Shown one piece after another: positions 44,065-52,872 of a stretch of DNA of 64,000 nt. The DNA comes from Pandoraea faecigallinarum (GTDB lineage Bacteria > Pseudomonadota > Gammaproteobacteria > Burkholderiales > Burkholderiaceae). The stretch is from assembly GCF_001029105.3 (NCBI RefSeq), contig NZ_CP011807.3, positions 3,720,001 to 3,784,000 on the forward strand, read 5' to 3'. How positions within the stretch are numbered: position 1 is the first letter of the stretch; each line of letters begins with the position of its first letter. The position numbers and the translations under genes were made by a program. A model generated the notes under the pieces. The model had not been told where the DNA came from. It made no database searches and worked only from the letters and a program-made list of their open reading frames with translations.

Positions 44065-45039
44065 ATGAGCAAGACTTCCCCCACGTCCGGCAACCCTGGC
44101 GCGCCAGCCGACGAACGCGCCACGCCGGCTCAGGGCGGCTGCCCGTTCGGACATCGGAGCGACGAGACGTCCGGCGCGGCGCCTGCCGCGAAGGACACCT
44201 CGCCCGAACCGGCGAATTCGACGCAATGGCACGACGCCAAGCTCGACTTCTCCAAGAGCATGAGCTACGGCGACTACCTGTCGCTCGATCCGATTCTGAA
44301 TGCGCAGCATCCGCGCTCGACCGATCACAACGAGATGCTGTTCATCATTCAGCATCAGACGAGCGAACTGTGGATGAAGCTGGCGTTGTACGAACTGCGG
44401 GCTGCACGTTCGGCCGTGCACAACGACGAGCTGCCTCCGGCGTTCAAGATGCTCGCACGCGTGTCGCGCATCCTCGAACAACTGGTGCAGGCGTGGAGCG
44501 TACTGGCCACGATGACGCCTTCGGAGTATTCGTCGATGCGCCCGTCGCTGGGCAGCTCGTCGGGCTTTCAGTCGTATCAGTACCGCATTCTGGAGTTCAT
44601 GCTGGGCAACAAGAATGCGGCCATGCTTCAGCCGCATTCGCATCGCCCCGATCTGTACCAGCAGGTGGAAGCGGCACTCAAGGCGCCTTCGTTCTACGAC
44701 GAGGTGGTGCGTCTGCTGGCCCGTCGCGGCTTCGCGATCGCGCCGGAGCGTCTGGAGCGCGACTGGACGAAGCCGACGCCGCACGACAAAAGCGTCGAGG
44801 CGGCCTGGCTGGAGGTCTACCGGAACCCGTCGCAGCACTGGGAGCTTTACGAGATGGCCGAAGAACTGGTCGATCTCGAAGACGCCTTCCGCCAATGGCG
44901 CTTCCGTCACGTGACCACCGTGGAGCGCATCATCGGCTTCAAGCAGGGGACGGGCGGCACCAACGGCGCACCTTACCTGCGCAAGATGCTCGACGTCGTG
45001 CTCTTCCCGGAGTTGTGGCACGTGCGGACTCTGCTGTGA
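44065..45039 (+). CDS. kynA: tryptophan 2,3-dioxygenase
   Basis: A 324-residue heme dioxygenase that opens the indole ring of L-tryptophan to N-formylkynurenine. Family segments are '[18 protein letters not shown]', '[19 protein letters not shown]', and '[20 protein letters not shown]', with '[20 protein letters not shown]' holding the proximal heme His. The first 50 residues are a Pro/Ala-rich extension with a CPFGH motif, longer than in most orthologues. GAGGAG lies 8 nt before the ATG. Third gene of the kyn operon. Confidence 0.96.
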   Translation: MSKTSPTSGNPGAPADERATPAQGGCPFGHRSDETSGAAPAAKDTSPEPANSTQWHDAKLDFSKSMSYGDYLSLDPILNAQHPRSTDHNEMLFIIQHQTSELWMKLALYELRAARSAVHNDELPPAFKMLARVSRILEQLVQAWSVLATMTPSEYSSMRPSLGSSSGFQSYQYRILEFMLGNKNAAMLQPHSHRPDLYQQVEAALKAPSFYDEVVRLLARRGFAIAPERLERDWTKPTPHDKSVEAAWLEVYRNPSQHWELYEMAEELVDLEDAFRQWRFRHVTTVERIIGFKQGTGGTNGAPYLRKMLDVVLFPELWHVRTLL

Positions 45040-45076
45040 CGACAGTGGCGCTGAGCCAGGATCGCCGCACCGTACC

Positions 45077-45118
45077 GGCAATCGCCGTTGCGCCGTGTTC
45101 GGGGCAGCGGCGATTGCC
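45077..45118. terminator. hairpin between convergent kynA and iclR
   Basis: GGCAATCGCCG and CGGCGATTGCC make a perfect 11-bp stem with a 20-nt loop, 38 nt past the kynA stop and just before the iclR stop on the other strand. There is no U-tract. Confidence 0.5.
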
Positions 45119-45124
45119 CGTCGA

Positions 45125-45973
45125 TCAGGACTGTCCGCCAAGACGCGCCGCCAACTGTTTCAATCGAGGTCCGATCTCGTCACGAAACACCGAATCCGGA
45201 ATCGAGGACGACGGCCCACTGCAACTGATCGCGAGCCAGCGATTTTGCCGGACGTCCCTGAGCGGCACCGCCACCGCGTTCACACCCTCGTGCCACTCAC
45301 GAAACGAGTAGCAGCATCCTTCCCGCTTGTAAGACTCGATGGCTTTATCGACGCCGGACTGCAACGCATCCCATCCGACGTTGCGAAGTGCCGCCGGATT
45401 CGCGTCGTAGGCGTCGTGCAGATCCGAGAGCATCGTCTCGCGCTCGGTCGGCGTCATGGCCGCGAGGTAGACGCGCCCCATCGAACTCGTCAACATCGAC
45501 AGACGAGAGCCGGCGCTCAGGCCAAGCGTGAGATGCGCCGAGTCGCTACGAATCGTCTCCAGATACATCATGTCCAGCCCTTCTCGACACCCCAGCGAAA
45601 TGGAGCAGCCCATCTCCCTGGCCAGCGCACGCATGTGCGGACGCGCGAGCGTCAACATGTCCGTGCCGTTGAGGAAGGCGTAGCCGAGCGCCAGCACGCC
45701 GGCGTCCAGCGCATACTTGCCCAGCTCGGCGTCGTAACGCAGATAACCCAGCTCGGTAAGCGTGTAGGCCAAACGGCTGACAGTCGCCTTGGGCAATCCG
45801 GTGCGTGCCGCGAAATCGCGGTTGCCGAGCAAGGTGTCGTCCGGCCCGAAGGCGCGCAGCAATTCCAGACCGCGCGCGAGCGCCGTCACGAACTTGCGCT
45901 CGTCGTGCGACGGCGGCACGCCATGCGCCGGTGCACCGGCAAGGGCAGACAGGGTCGTTCGGATCACAGCCAT
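45125..45973 (-). CDS. IclR family regulator of gcdH
   Basis: A 282-residue IclR protein of the PcaR/PobR-like group: winged helix about residues 28-90 ('[49 protein letters not shown]'), effector domain with '[25 protein letters not shown]' and '[17 protein letters not shown]'. It is divergent from gcdH, and a perfect 17-bp palindrome (46107-46123) lies between. It probably controls gcdH in response to glutarate, glutaryl-CoA or a related acid. The effector is inference. Confidence 0.9.
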   Translation of the reverse strand: MAVIRTTLSALAGAPAHGVPPSHDERKFVTALARGLELLRAFGPDDTLLGNRDFAARTGLPKATVSRLAYTLTELGYLRYDAELGKYALDAGVLALGYAFLNGTDMLTLARPHMRALAREMGCSISLGCREGLDMMYLETIRSDSAHLTLGLSAGSRLSMLTSSMGRVYLAAMTPTERETMLSDLHDAYDANPAALRNVGWDALQSGVDKAIESYKREGCCYSFREWHEGVNAVAVPLRDVRQNRWLAISCSGPSSSIPDSVFRDEIGPRLKQLAARLGGQS

Positions 45974-46106
45974 CGCGTACTCCGCTTTTTCGTTTCGCTT
46001 TCGATCCCGGGATTTCAGTCCCGAGAAACAGATTCGGCCAGTGTACGCACTAGCCGTTGCCCGGCAAAAAACTTTAGTGTTAAACTAACTTCGATTTCAG
46101 AACATT

Positions 46107-46123
46107 GTTCCGCATTGCGGAAC
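46107..46123. promoter_or_regulatory. IclR-type operator upstream of gcdH
   Basis: GTTCCGC-ATT-GCGGAAC is a perfect inverted repeat with a 3-nt centre, the usual form of IclR-family sites. It lies 31 nt before the gcdH ATG, in the gap between the divergent iclR and gcdH genes. Confidence 0.7.
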
Positions 46124-46153
46124 TTTCGTCAAGTTGAACGGAGGAGATGGGTC

Positions 46154-47347
46154 ATGGCAGGCAATGCACAGTTTCACTGGGAAGATCCGCTGTTGCTCGA
46201 CGCGCAGCTCACTACCGACGAGCGCATGATTCGCGACGCCGCCGCCGCGTATGCGAACGACAAGCTCGCCCCGCGCGTGCTCGAAGCGTTCCGTCATGAG
46301 CGCACCGATGCGTCGATCTTTCGCGAGATGGGCGAGATCGGCCTGCTTGGCCCGACGATTCCGGAGCAATACGGCGGCCCCGGCCTCAACTACGTTGCCT
46401 ATGGTCTGATCGCGCGCGAAGTCGAGCGTGTGGATTCGGGCTATCGCTCGATGATGTCGGTGCAGTCCTCGCTGGTCATGGTGCCGATTCATGAATTCGG
46501 CAGCGAAGCGCAGAAGCAGAAGTACCTGCCGAAGCTCGCGAGCGGCGAGTGGATCGGCTGCTTCGGCCTGACCGAACCGAATCACGGCTCCGACCCTGCC
46601 GGCATGACGACGCGCGCCAGGAAGGTCGCCGGCGGCTATGAACTGAGCGGCGGCAAGATGTGGATCACGAACTCGCCCATCGCCGATGTGTTCGTCGTGT
46701 GGGGCAAGCTCGCCGACGACAACGGCGAGGAAAAGATCCGCGGCTTCATCCTGGAAAAGGGCTGGAAGGGTCTGTCCGCTCCCGCGATCCATGGCAAGGT
46801 CGGCTTGCGAGCGTCGATCACCGGAGAGATCGTGATGGATCAGGTGTTCGTGCCGGAAGAGAACCTGATGCCGGGCGTCTCCGGTCTGAAGGGGCCGTTC
46901 ACGTGCCTGAACTCAGCGCGTTATGGCATCGCCTGGGGTGCGCTGGGCGCCGCCGAATTCTGCTGGCACACGGCGCGTCAGTACGTGCTCGACCGTCAGC
47001 AATTCGGCCGGCCGCTCGCCGCCAATCAATTGATTCAGAAAAAGCTGGCCGACATGCAGACGGAAATCACACTGGGCCTGCAAGGCTGTCTGCGTCTGGG
47101 CCGCATGAAGGACGAGGGCACGGCCGCGGTCGAGATTACGTCGATCATGAAACGCAACTCATGCGGCAAGGCGCTCGACGTCGCTCGTCTCGCGCGCGAC
47201 ATGCTCGGCGGCAACGGCATCTCGGACGAATTCGGCATTGCCCGTCATCTCGTGAACCTTGAAGTGGTCAACACCTACGAAGGCACGCATGACATTCACG
47301 CCCTGATTCTGGGGCGCGCTCAGACCGGCATTCAGGCTTTCTTCTGA
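46154..47347 (+). CDS. gcdH: glutaryl-CoA dehydrogenase
   Basis: A 397-residue ACAD that oxidises and decarboxylates glutaryl-CoA to crotonyl-CoA in lysine and tryptophan degradation. It begins with '[24 protein letters not shown]', typical of GcdH. '[17 protein letters not shown]', '[18 protein letters not shown]' and '[34 protein letters not shown]' follow, with the catalytic Glu intact in YEGT. This contrasts with the ACAD-fold protein at 37376. The start has GGAGGAG upstream. It is controlled by the divergent IclR. Confidence 0.95.
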   Translation: MAGNAQFHWEDPLLLDAQLTTDERMIRDAAAAYANDKLAPRVLEAFRHERTDASIFREMGEIGLLGPTIPEQYGGPGLNYVAYGLIAREVERVDSGYRSMMSVQSSLVMVPIHEFGSEAQKQKYLPKLASGEWIGCFGLTEPNHGSDPAGMTTRARKVAGGYELSGGKMWITNSPIADVFVVWGKLADDNGEEKIRGFILEKGWKGLSAPAIHGKVGLRASITGEIVMDQVFVPEENLMPGVSGLKGPFTCLNSARYGIAWGALGAAEFCWHTARQYVLDRQQFGRPLAANQLIQKKLADMQTEITLGLQGCLRLGRMKDEGTAAVEITSIMKRNSCGKALDVARLARDMLGGNGISDEFGIARHLVNLEVVNTYEGTHDIHALILGRAQTGIQAFF

Positions 47348-47483
47348 GGTATCGAAGCGGCCGCGCGTCGGTTACATCGACACATCGATGCATCGACGCG
47401 CGGGCGCATTTGTCCGGTACGCGTCGTTCTCGAGCCGCATGCCGCGGGCCGTCAATCCCACGAGTGACGGCGCGTACCAAACG

Positions 47484-47522
47484 AAAAAGCCAGCTCATCC
47501 GAGCTGGCTGAGCTGGCTTTTT
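47484..47522. terminator. bidirectional terminator, gcdH / peroxiredoxin
   Basis: AAAAAGCCAGCTC and GAGCTGGCTTTTT pair over 13 bp between convergent gcdH and the peroxiredoxin gene. An extra GAGCTGGCT copy inside the loop allows an alternative fold. Confidence 0.85.
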
Positions 47523-47554
47523 GCCCTCACCGCCGCCGACGGTTTGCTACCGGC

Positions 47555-48193
47555 TTACTTGTTCGGTTGCGGCGTCAGGCGCAGGTAGGGACGCACGGCC
47601 TTGTAGCCCTTCGGGAATTTTTCCTTGAGCACGGCTTCGTCCTTGAGCGACGGCACGATCACGACGTCCTCACCGTCTTTCCAGTTGCCCGGCGTGGCGA
47701 CCGAGTAATTGTCGGTCAGTTGCAGCGAGTCGATCACGCGCAGGATCTCATCGAAGTTGCGGCCCGTGCTGGCGGGGTACGTAATGATCAGACGCACCTT
47801 CTTCTTCGGATCGATTACGAACAGTGAGCGCACCGTCACCGTTTCGCTGGCGTTCGGGTGGATCATGTCGTACAGCTGTGAAACCTTGCGGTCCTTGTCG
47901 GCCAGGATCGGGAAGTTGACCGTGGTGTTCTGCGTCTCGTTGATGTCGTTGATCCAGCCCTTGTGCGATTCGACATCGTCGACCGACAGCGCAATGGCTT
48001 TCACGTTACGTTTTTCGAACTCGCCCTTGAGTTTGGCGGTCAGACCGAGTTCAGTCGTGCATACCGGCGTGTAGTCGGCCGGATGCGAGAAAAGGACACC
48101 CCAGCCATCGCCAAGGTATTCATGAAACTTGATCGTGCCGATCGACGAATCCTGCTCGAAATCGGGAGCGATATCACCCAAACGCAGTGTCAT
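47555..48193 (-). CDS. 1-Cys peroxiredoxin (Prx6 type)
   Basis: A 212-residue cytoplasmic peroxidase that reduces hydrogen peroxide and organic peroxides. The peroxidatic Cys is in HPADYTPVCTTELG (about residue 45), followed by 'ALSVDDVESHKGWINDI' and the Prx6 dimer segment 'VRLIITYPASTGRNFDEILRVIDSLQ'. No resolving Cys is visible in the C-terminal half, so it is 1-Cys. AAGGAG lies 7 nt before the ATG. The AT-rich 248-nt region upstream (to 48441) contains palindromes CTAAGCTTAG (48245-48254) and GTTGT-N6-ACAAC (48313-48328), with no assigned regulator. Confidence 0.93.
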   Translation of the reverse strand: MTLRLGDIAPDFEQDSSIGTIKFHEYLGDGWGVLFSHPADYTPVCTTELGLTAKLKGEFEKRNVKAIALSVDDVESHKGWINDINETQNTTVNFPILADKDRKVSQLYDMIHPNASETVTVRSLFVIDPKKKVRLIITYPASTGRNFDEILRVIDSLQLTDNYSVATPGNWKDGEDVVIVPSLKDEAVLKEKFPKGYKAVRPYLRLTPQPNK

Positions 48194-48441
48194 TTACGGT
48201 CTCCTTGAAAACCTAAAACTTAGTGGGATCAAGACTAAAGGATGCTAAGCTTAGTCAGAACGAATAAAAAATTTGTTCCAAATAACGTTTCGAAATATAC
48301 CGTTGTCCTGGTGTTGTTTTCTGACAACGAAGCGTTGAAAGCGGTACGATACGCTCATATCAGCTGCACATCCCTTCCGCATTTTCCTCCCAGAACCGGG
48401 TAACGACTATGTCGCAAGCGCATACCAACAAGGAGAAGTTC

Positions 48442-48717
48442 ATGACCGATATCAAATCCGTACTGGCCGACGCCGAAGACCTGCTCAAGCAAGCTGCCAA
48501 CACGACCGGCGAACGGGCTTCCGAACTGAGCGACAAGGCCCTCGCGCTGCTCAAGCAAGCCAAGGAAAAGGCCTCGGATGTTCAGGTCGTCGTCGTGGAA
48601 AAGAGCAAGCAGGCCGCTCGTGCAACGGACGACTACGTGCATGACCACCCGTGGCAGGCTGTGGGCATCGCCGCCGGTATCGGCGTGGTGATCGGCCTGC
48701 TGCTCAATCGCAAGTAA
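48442..48717 (+). CDS. DUF883 / YqjD-ElaB family protein
   Basis: A 91-residue tail-anchored inner-membrane protein: an amphipathic helical part ('DIKSVLADAEDLLKQAANTTGERASELSDKALALLKQAK') and a C-terminal membrane helix 'HPWQAVGIAAGIGVVIGLLLNRK'. E. coli YqjD and ElaB of this family bind ribosomes at the membrane in stationary phase. AAGGAG six nt before the ATG at 48442 fixes the start; an ATG 33 nt upstream is weaker. First gene of a YqjD-YqjE-type set. Confidence 0.88.
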   Translation: MTDIKSVLADAEDLLKQAANTTGERASELSDKALALLKQAKEKASDVQVVVVEKSKQAARATDDYVHDHPWQAVGIAAGIGVVIGLLLNRK

Positions 48718-48813
48718 GCCTGCACCGACGCAAGCCACTCTCTCGCCTACTCTGCCCGAGGCGGAGCCTGCCTGACCGGTGCGACGGGTCGGGTGGGCCG
48801 CCCAGTTCTGCCC

Positions 48814-49197
48814 ATGACCGACAATGATCGCACGACCCCGCCGCGGCCTTCACTGCGGCGCCTCGCCGGTGCGTTGCTCGAGATCGTACAGTCGCGCATC
48901 GAACTCATCGGCATCGAGCTGACCGAAGAAAAGGAACGCCTGATGGGCGTGGCTTTTCTCGGCCTCGCCGCAATGCTCTTCGGCGTTCTCGCACTCGTGT
49001 CGCTGACCGCGCTGGTAATCGTGATTTTCTGGGACACCTATCGCCTCCAGGCCATGTGCGGCATCTTCATCGTGTATCTCTTGCTCGCAAGCTGGTGCGC
49101 CATGCGCGCCCGTAACATTCTGCGCGATGCGCCGATGCCGTTCGAAGCCACGCTGGCCGAGTTCGAAAAGGACCGCGACGCTTTGCGTCCGGACTGA
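48814..49197 (+). CDS. phage-holin-family membrane protein (YqjE-like)
   Basis: A 127-residue protein with two membrane helices (about 45-75 and 80-100) behind 'LRRLAGALLEIVQSRIELIGIELTEEKERL', the YqjE / DUF1469 signature. Despite the family name it is not a phage gene here: it stands in the conserved YqjD-YqjE arrangement. Its role is unknown, probably envelope stress or membrane organisation. The ATG at 48814 is preferred to a GTG at 48793 because the N-terminus then matches the family. Confidence 0.8.
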   Translation: MTDNDRTTPPRPSLRRLAGALLEIVQSRIELIGIELTEEKERLMGVAFLGLAAMLFGVLALVSLTALVIVIFWDTYRLQAMCGIFIVYLLLASWCAMRARNILRDAPMPFEATLAEFEKDRDALRPD

Positions 49198-49210
49198 AGG
49201 AGATCTGCCC

Positions 49211-49783
49211 GTGCCGCTGGAACAGAACCGCACTCAACGCCCACGCCGCCCGCGACAGTCGCGGCGTTCGCGCCACGAACTCCTCGCCATTCGCAAGGAA
49301 CTCGTGCTCACGCGCATCGCCGTCGAACGCGCCGAACTGATTCAGGCCTCGCACATGACGCGCGAACGGCTGCGCAACTTCCGCTGGGTTCGCTATCTGC
49401 TGCCCGGCGGTTTCGCCGGTCTCTCCGGCCTCGGTGGACTCGCCAATTCGGGTCTCAAACTGGGTGGGCTGCTCGAACGCTACCCGCTCGTGAGTTCGGT
49501 GGCCTCGATCGCGCTCACCGGCTTGTCGCATACGTCGATCGGACGCCTCGCACGGCACGGCATCAAATGGGTTGGCCTCGGAGTACTCGCCTGGCAGGGC
49601 ATCAAGCTGTGGCAGGAATCGACGAAGTCGTCGGCTTCGCAGACGAAAGCGCCGGACACTGCCGCCGCGGCAACGGCGCGCGCGACGAGTGCCGCGGTCG
49701 CTGCCGACTCCCGGAGCGACTCCAGGGCCGACTCCAGAGCCGACTCCAGAGCCGACAAGCGCGGCGCCCCGCCGTCAATGTGA
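49211..49783 (+). CDS. hypothetical protein of the YqjD-YqjE operon
   Basis: A 190-residue protein, third gene of the set, starting at a GTG with AAGGAG 8 nt upstream and 13 nt after the YqjE-like stop. The N-terminus is strongly basic ('RPRRPRQSRRSRHELLAIRKELVLTRIAVERAELIQASH'), then a Gly-rich and hydrophobic middle ('LLPGGFAGLSGLGGLANSGLKLGGLL') resembling membrane-associated helices. The tail is Ala/Ser-rich and ends in a DSRA x3 run from a 12-bp tandem repeat. It occupies the position of YqjK, but similarity by eye is weak. The function is unknown. Confidence 0.6.
   Translation: MPLEQNRTQRPRRPRQSRRSRHELLAIRKELVLTRIAVERAELIQASHMTRERLRNFRWVRYLLPGGFAGLSGLGGLANSGLKLGGLLERYPLVSSVASIALTGLSHTSIGRLARHGIKWVGLGVLAWQGIKLWQESTKSSASQTKAPDTAAAATARATSAAVAADSRSDSRADSRADSRADKRGAPPSM
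49717..49752 (+). repeat. tandem repeat, 12-bp unit x3 (in frame)
   Basis: Three copies of CGACTCCAGRGC encode Asp-Ser-Arg-Ala repeats at the C-terminus of the hypothetical protein. Copy changes would be in frame. Confidence 0.8.
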
Positions 49784-49807
49784 GCGTCGATGCCCGTCGA
49801 TGCCCGT

Positions 49808-50305
49808 CTACGCGTCGCAGCGCTTTGCAACGCGGGCGCGACCATAGGCGTTGATGGTGATGCAGATGCGCCGGTCGTGCCCTGCGATTCGCACTGTCCC
49901 CGAGAGCCATTTACGCGCTTCCGTCCGGATGAATCCACTCTCCGAGAACGCGAGTCCCTCGGTGTAGTACAAGCCCCATCTCGCTTCGATGGAAACGCCC
50001 TGCGGCAAGGGCGCATGGCGGGCCAGCAATAATTCCCCATCATCGAAGCGATGATTGCGGTTCTCGTCGACAAACGTGATCCAGCCGCTGCTCAGACTCG
50101 CACCGTCGTGCGGGGCGATCGCAATCCGGCGATGCCGGCCCAGCGCCTCGGCGCGCGCGGACTGCATCGTCGCCATGAAGGCCCGCGCCGTGATGTCCAC
50201 TCCCACGCGCCGCCGCGCCGCCTCTATCGATGGTGCCACCGCCAGCAAGGCAATCGCGAGCACCGCCATCGCGACGAGGCATTCAATCAAGGTGACGCCG
50301 CGCAT
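49808..50305 (-). CDS. GspH/FimT-type minor pilin
   Basis: A 165-residue type IV pilin-like protein. The leader MRG is followed by VTLIECLVAMAVLAIALLAVAP, so a prepilin peptidase site G-V with Glu at +5 is present. A GspH-like domain follows with 'TARAFMATMQSARAEALGRHRRIAI' and the C-terminal Cys pair region 'RRICITINAYGRARVAKRC'. Last gene of the leftward minor-pilin cluster (19-nt gap after the PilX-like gene). It would prime or cap type IV pili. Confidence 0.85.
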   Translation of the reverse strand: MRGVTLIECLVAMAVLAIALLAVAPSIEAARRRVGVDITARAFMATMQSARAEALGRHRRIAIAPHDGASLSSGWITFVDENRNHRFDDGELLLARHAPLPQGVSIEARWGLYYTEGLAFSESGFIRTEARKWLSGTVRIAGHDRRICITINAYGRARVAKRCDA

Positions 50306-50324
50306 TGCGCCTATCCCGCCTCGC

Positions 50325-50963
50325 TCACACATCGCATCGCTCACGACGCCGTCCCGGCATAGCCTTGAGTGCCGAGTTGTCGTGCCACGCAACCACCTCG
50401 CGCCAGTTCAGCAAGCGCGACGAGAATGTATCCGGCGCGCCCCGGCCTGCGCCTCGCCCGCGTGGTGTTCTCACCTCATAGACCGCTTGCAGGAAGACGC
50501 GAGTCCCCGGCAGCTTGCCGCAGCCCATCGCACTCACCCGGTAGCGGCGTATCGGCGACTCCCTCGCAGCCGTCGCCAACGGGGGATCGGGAAAGACACC
50601 GGTAAAGGCAATTCGCTCGATGAAGTACCGTGCGTTGTCCGTTGCCGTGACGTCTCGCCCGTTCCAGTCGACCTTCGCCCACCCCACCACGCGGTTCTGC
50701 TCCCGAAAGCCCGTGAGATAGCTTGCAGCGATCACGCCGTGCGGTCCCCTTTCGAACTCGGCCAACGCCGCGATATTGGCGGCCTGCTCGCCATTCACAA
50801 GTTTTTCACGGGCCGCCAGAAGTGCCTTGTCGGCCGCCACGAACGCCTCGGCCCTGTCGTTGGTGTACGCAATGAAGCGCATCGCCATCTGCCGGTGTTG
50901 CATGCCTGACGCAGCGAGCGTCATCAGGGCTGCCAGCCACATTACGATGAAGACACCAACCAT
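50325..50963 (-). CDS. PilX-like minor pilin assembly protein
   Basis: A 212-residue protein with one N-terminal hydrophobic helix ('MVGVFIVMWLAALMTLAASGMQHRQMAMR') and a Cys-containing C-terminal domain ('YRVSAMGCGKLPGTRVFLQAVYEV'), as in PilX. GAGGAGG four nt before the ATG at 50963 supports this start, but a longer frame (from 51053) would add a leader ending in RGGG directly before the helix, which could be a prepilin cleavage site. The gene overlaps the pilW-like gene by 22 nt (112 nt with the longer start). Confidence 0.75.
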   Translation of the reverse strand: MVGVFIVMWLAALMTLAASGMQHRQMAMRFIAYTNDRAEAFVAADKALLAAREKLVNGEQAANIAALAEFERGPHGVIAASYLTGFREQNRVVGWAKVDWNGRDVTATDNARYFIERIAFTGVFPDPPLATAARESPIRRYRVSAMGCGKLPGTRVFLQAVYEVRTPRGRGAGRGAPDTFSSRLLNWREVVAWHDNSALKAMPGRRRERCDV

Positions 50964-51907
50964 GCCGCCTCCTCGCCAATACCGCCATCGTTGCGGCGAT
51001 AGGCCACCGCGTTGAACACGTGAAGATGAACGTTGCCGGCGTTGGAAAACCATTTGTACTCACGCCCGCCCGTCGCCTTGTCGAACACCTCGACGGTTCG
51101 CCCGGCGCGCGTTTTGCCACCGGCACGCGGCGCACCGCGCAGCACGAGTGAGATCGCCACCGCGCTCACGTTCTCCCAACCGCCGGAGCCGGCAGGCGGA
51201 TTCGGCGGCTTGCGACGCGCGCTTTTGACCGGCGACACCCAACGTAACGGCCCCGTGCCGTTTGTCCGGATGCCAAGGCGCAGGTACATCGCTTCCACAC
51301 CCGCAACCAACACCTGCGCGGGATGCAAATCGGTGAAATGCGCCGCGCGCTCCCCATAGCGGCAAAACAGTGAGGGAATGCCGTCTTCGCCCTTGTCGAC
51401 GTAGAAGATGCTCAGATTGCGGTTGTCGTCACCGCTTCGTGCGATGACATTCATGCCGGCGCAGTTCTGTACCGCGCCACTGCCATTGCCGTTGTCGTCG
51501 CCGAACCCGGCGCCGTGAAATTGCACCTCAAGGATCGAACTGCCCTGCCAACCGCGCTTCGGGCAGGTGTCTATCGTGCTGGCGCATTCCGCACTGGCGC
51601 GAAGCGACGGCCAGTCGCGCTTGCCTCCATCGTTGAGCGGACGGATCAATCCTTCGACTGGATCCCAGTTGCGATAGCCCGCCATGCCAACCGCGCGCGA
51701 AAGTTGCGTGAGCGCGAAGATGGCGCGCTCGTTCACGTCGTATCGCTCGGCCTGTACTCGCCATAATCGAATACCCGCCAGATAGATCGCCGTCGCCGCC
51801 GTCACAATGAGCAGGCCCAGCGGCATGGCGATCACCCATTCGAGCAAGGTGAAGCCCCTTGCCCGGTACCGTCGCGTCGCCGGGTCGAGGAGGTCGCGCG
51901 TGGTCAT
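50942..51907 (-). CDS. PilW-like minor pilin assembly protein
   Basis: A 321-residue protein. An 18-residue leader ends in RARG, then 'FTLLEWVIAMPLGLLIVTAATAIYLAGIRLWRVQ' gives a clear prepilin peptidase site with Glu at +5. The following 'ERAIFALTQLSRAVGMAGYRN' and a large C-terminal domain with several Cys match PilW. The start ATG at 51907 overlaps the stop of the PilV-like gene in ATGA. Acts with PilV, PilX and GspH/FimT in initiating type IV pilus assembly. Confidence 0.85.
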   Translation of the reverse strand: MTTRDLLDPATRRYRARGFTLLEWVIAMPLGLLIVTAATAIYLAGIRLWRVQAERYDVNERAIFALTQLSRAVGMAGYRNWDPVEGLIRPLNDGGKRDWPSLRASAECASTIDTCPKRGWQGSSILEVQFHGAGFGDDNGNGSGAVQNCAGMNVIARSGDDNRNLSIFYVDKGEDGIPSLFCRYGERAAHFTDLHPAQVLVAGVEAMYLRLGIRTNGTGPLRWVSPVKSARRKPPNPPAGSGGWENVSAVAISLVLRGAPRAGGKTRAGRTVEVFDKATGGREYKWFSNAGNVHLHVFNAVAYRRNDGGIGEEAAWLVSSS

Positions 51908-52308
51908 GATGGCTGACGGCCGCCGACCAGGCTGCCATTCGTGGCGACGAAGGCTGTGGTGATCGGCGCGTCCGTCGGCAATGACAGCGATGACAGAGAT
52001 GGCCGCGACACATCCGGTGCGTCCCATGCGTCCCGTTCGTCCCATGCAGCCCATGCGTCCCCTGAGTCCCGTGCGGCCGATGCGTCGGTCGCCACCGACA
52101 TCCCGCCTGATGCCAGCCAGCGTCGCTGCGCGATGGGCGTCGCGTCCCGCCCGGCGAGTCCCGGCATCGCCATCATGACCACCTTCGGTGTAGCGGCAAG
52201 CTCCGCAGACGACATGCCACCAGCCGCCTGCCAATGCGCAAAGCCTTGCGCTCCCGCCATCAAGGCAGTCAGCGTGAACATCACATCGAGCAGCGCAGCG
52301 CCTCGCAT
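51904..52308 (-). CDS. PilV-like minor pilin with atypical processing site
   Basis: A 134-residue protein with leader MRG and the hydrophobic stretch AALLDVMFTLTALMAGAQGFAHW. The +5 residue is Asp instead of the near-invariant Glu, and the helix is short. The C-terminal half is low complexity ('DAWAAWDERDAWDAPD'), built on a degenerate GTCCCATGC DNA repeat (about 52020-52075). The gene is tightly coupled to pilW (4-nt overlap), which supports it being real, but it may be partly decayed. The open frame extends further upstream without a better start. Confidence 0.6.
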   Translation of the reverse strand: MRGAALLDVMFTLTALMAGAQGFAHWQAAGGMSSAELAATPKVVMMAMPGLAGRDATPIAQRRWLASGGMSVATDASAARDSGDAWAAWDERDAWDAPDVSRPSLSSLSLPTDAPITTAFVATNGSLVGGRQPS

Positions 52309-52733
52309 GGCGTGACGGCGGCGTATGCCATGCGCATGGCGGGCGAGCGCGGCGGTGACTCCCGAAGACGTCGCTGCCCGCGATCGCGCGTCACCGCCCT
52401 TCATTCGCGGAAGCGAACGCGGGCGTGCCTCACCTGGGGACGGCACTCCCGGATGTTGCACCGGCAATGTTCGCGCGCGGCGCATCCGCCGATCGGTGCG
52501 CACATCTCGCGACGTGTGTTGGCCGGTCATGTGCATCATGTGATGGCGATCCTGTTGCATGGTCGGAGTCCTTATCTCGTTGAGGGTTGGCGACGCGTCC
52601 ATCGTCGCGCGCCGCTGCCATCACGCCAATCGGACAACACCGCAAATCCACCCCCGCTATCGGCCACCTCACTCTTCGCGTACGCACTGCGGGATACCGC
52701 CATGTCACGCGTTCACGCTTGAATTTCACGCAC
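52309..52733. other. gap without a recognised gene
   Basis: About 425 nt upstream of the minor-pilin cluster. Open frames on both strands here have Arg/His-rich, low-information translations and no good start sites, so I see no gene. The pilin operon promoter should lie here, but no convincing element was found. Confidence 0.5.
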
Positions 52734-52760
52734 AAAAAAACGGCGACCGAAGTCGCCGTT
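52734..52760 (-). terminator. terminator of the acyl-CoA-binding protein gene
   Basis: AACGGCGA and TCGCCGTT pair around a 6-nt loop; read leftwards a run of seven T follows. It lies 113 nt past the stop at 52873. Confidence 0.8.
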
Positions 52761-52796
52761 CCTGGCATGTTGCGCAATGCGCCTTGGTGAGGCTCC

Positions 52797-52828
52797 GCCG
52801 TGACGCCGTGACGCCGTGACGCCGTGAC
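52797..52828. repeat. tandem repeat, GCCGTGAC x4
   Basis: Four perfect 8-bp copies lie in the 3' untranslated region of the acyl-CoA-binding protein gene, before its terminator. Confidence 0.88.
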
Positions 52829-52872
52829 GCCGCGATGCCGCGCGTCGCACGACGCGGGTGCGCGGTCCTCGA

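Noticed and set aside
45095..46153. Long in-frame extension upstream of gcdH
   Set aside because: It runs antisense through the iclR gene. GcdH similarity and a strong ribosome-binding site begin only at 46154.
48814..49197. Prophage remnant suggested by a holin-family protein
   Set aside because: The YqjE family carries this name by domain similarity. The gene lies in a YqjD-YqjE operon with no phage genes around.
52309..52602. N-terminal extension of the PilV-like protein by about 98 codons
   Set aside because: The extension is Arg/His-rich and would bury the prepilin leader deep inside the protein.
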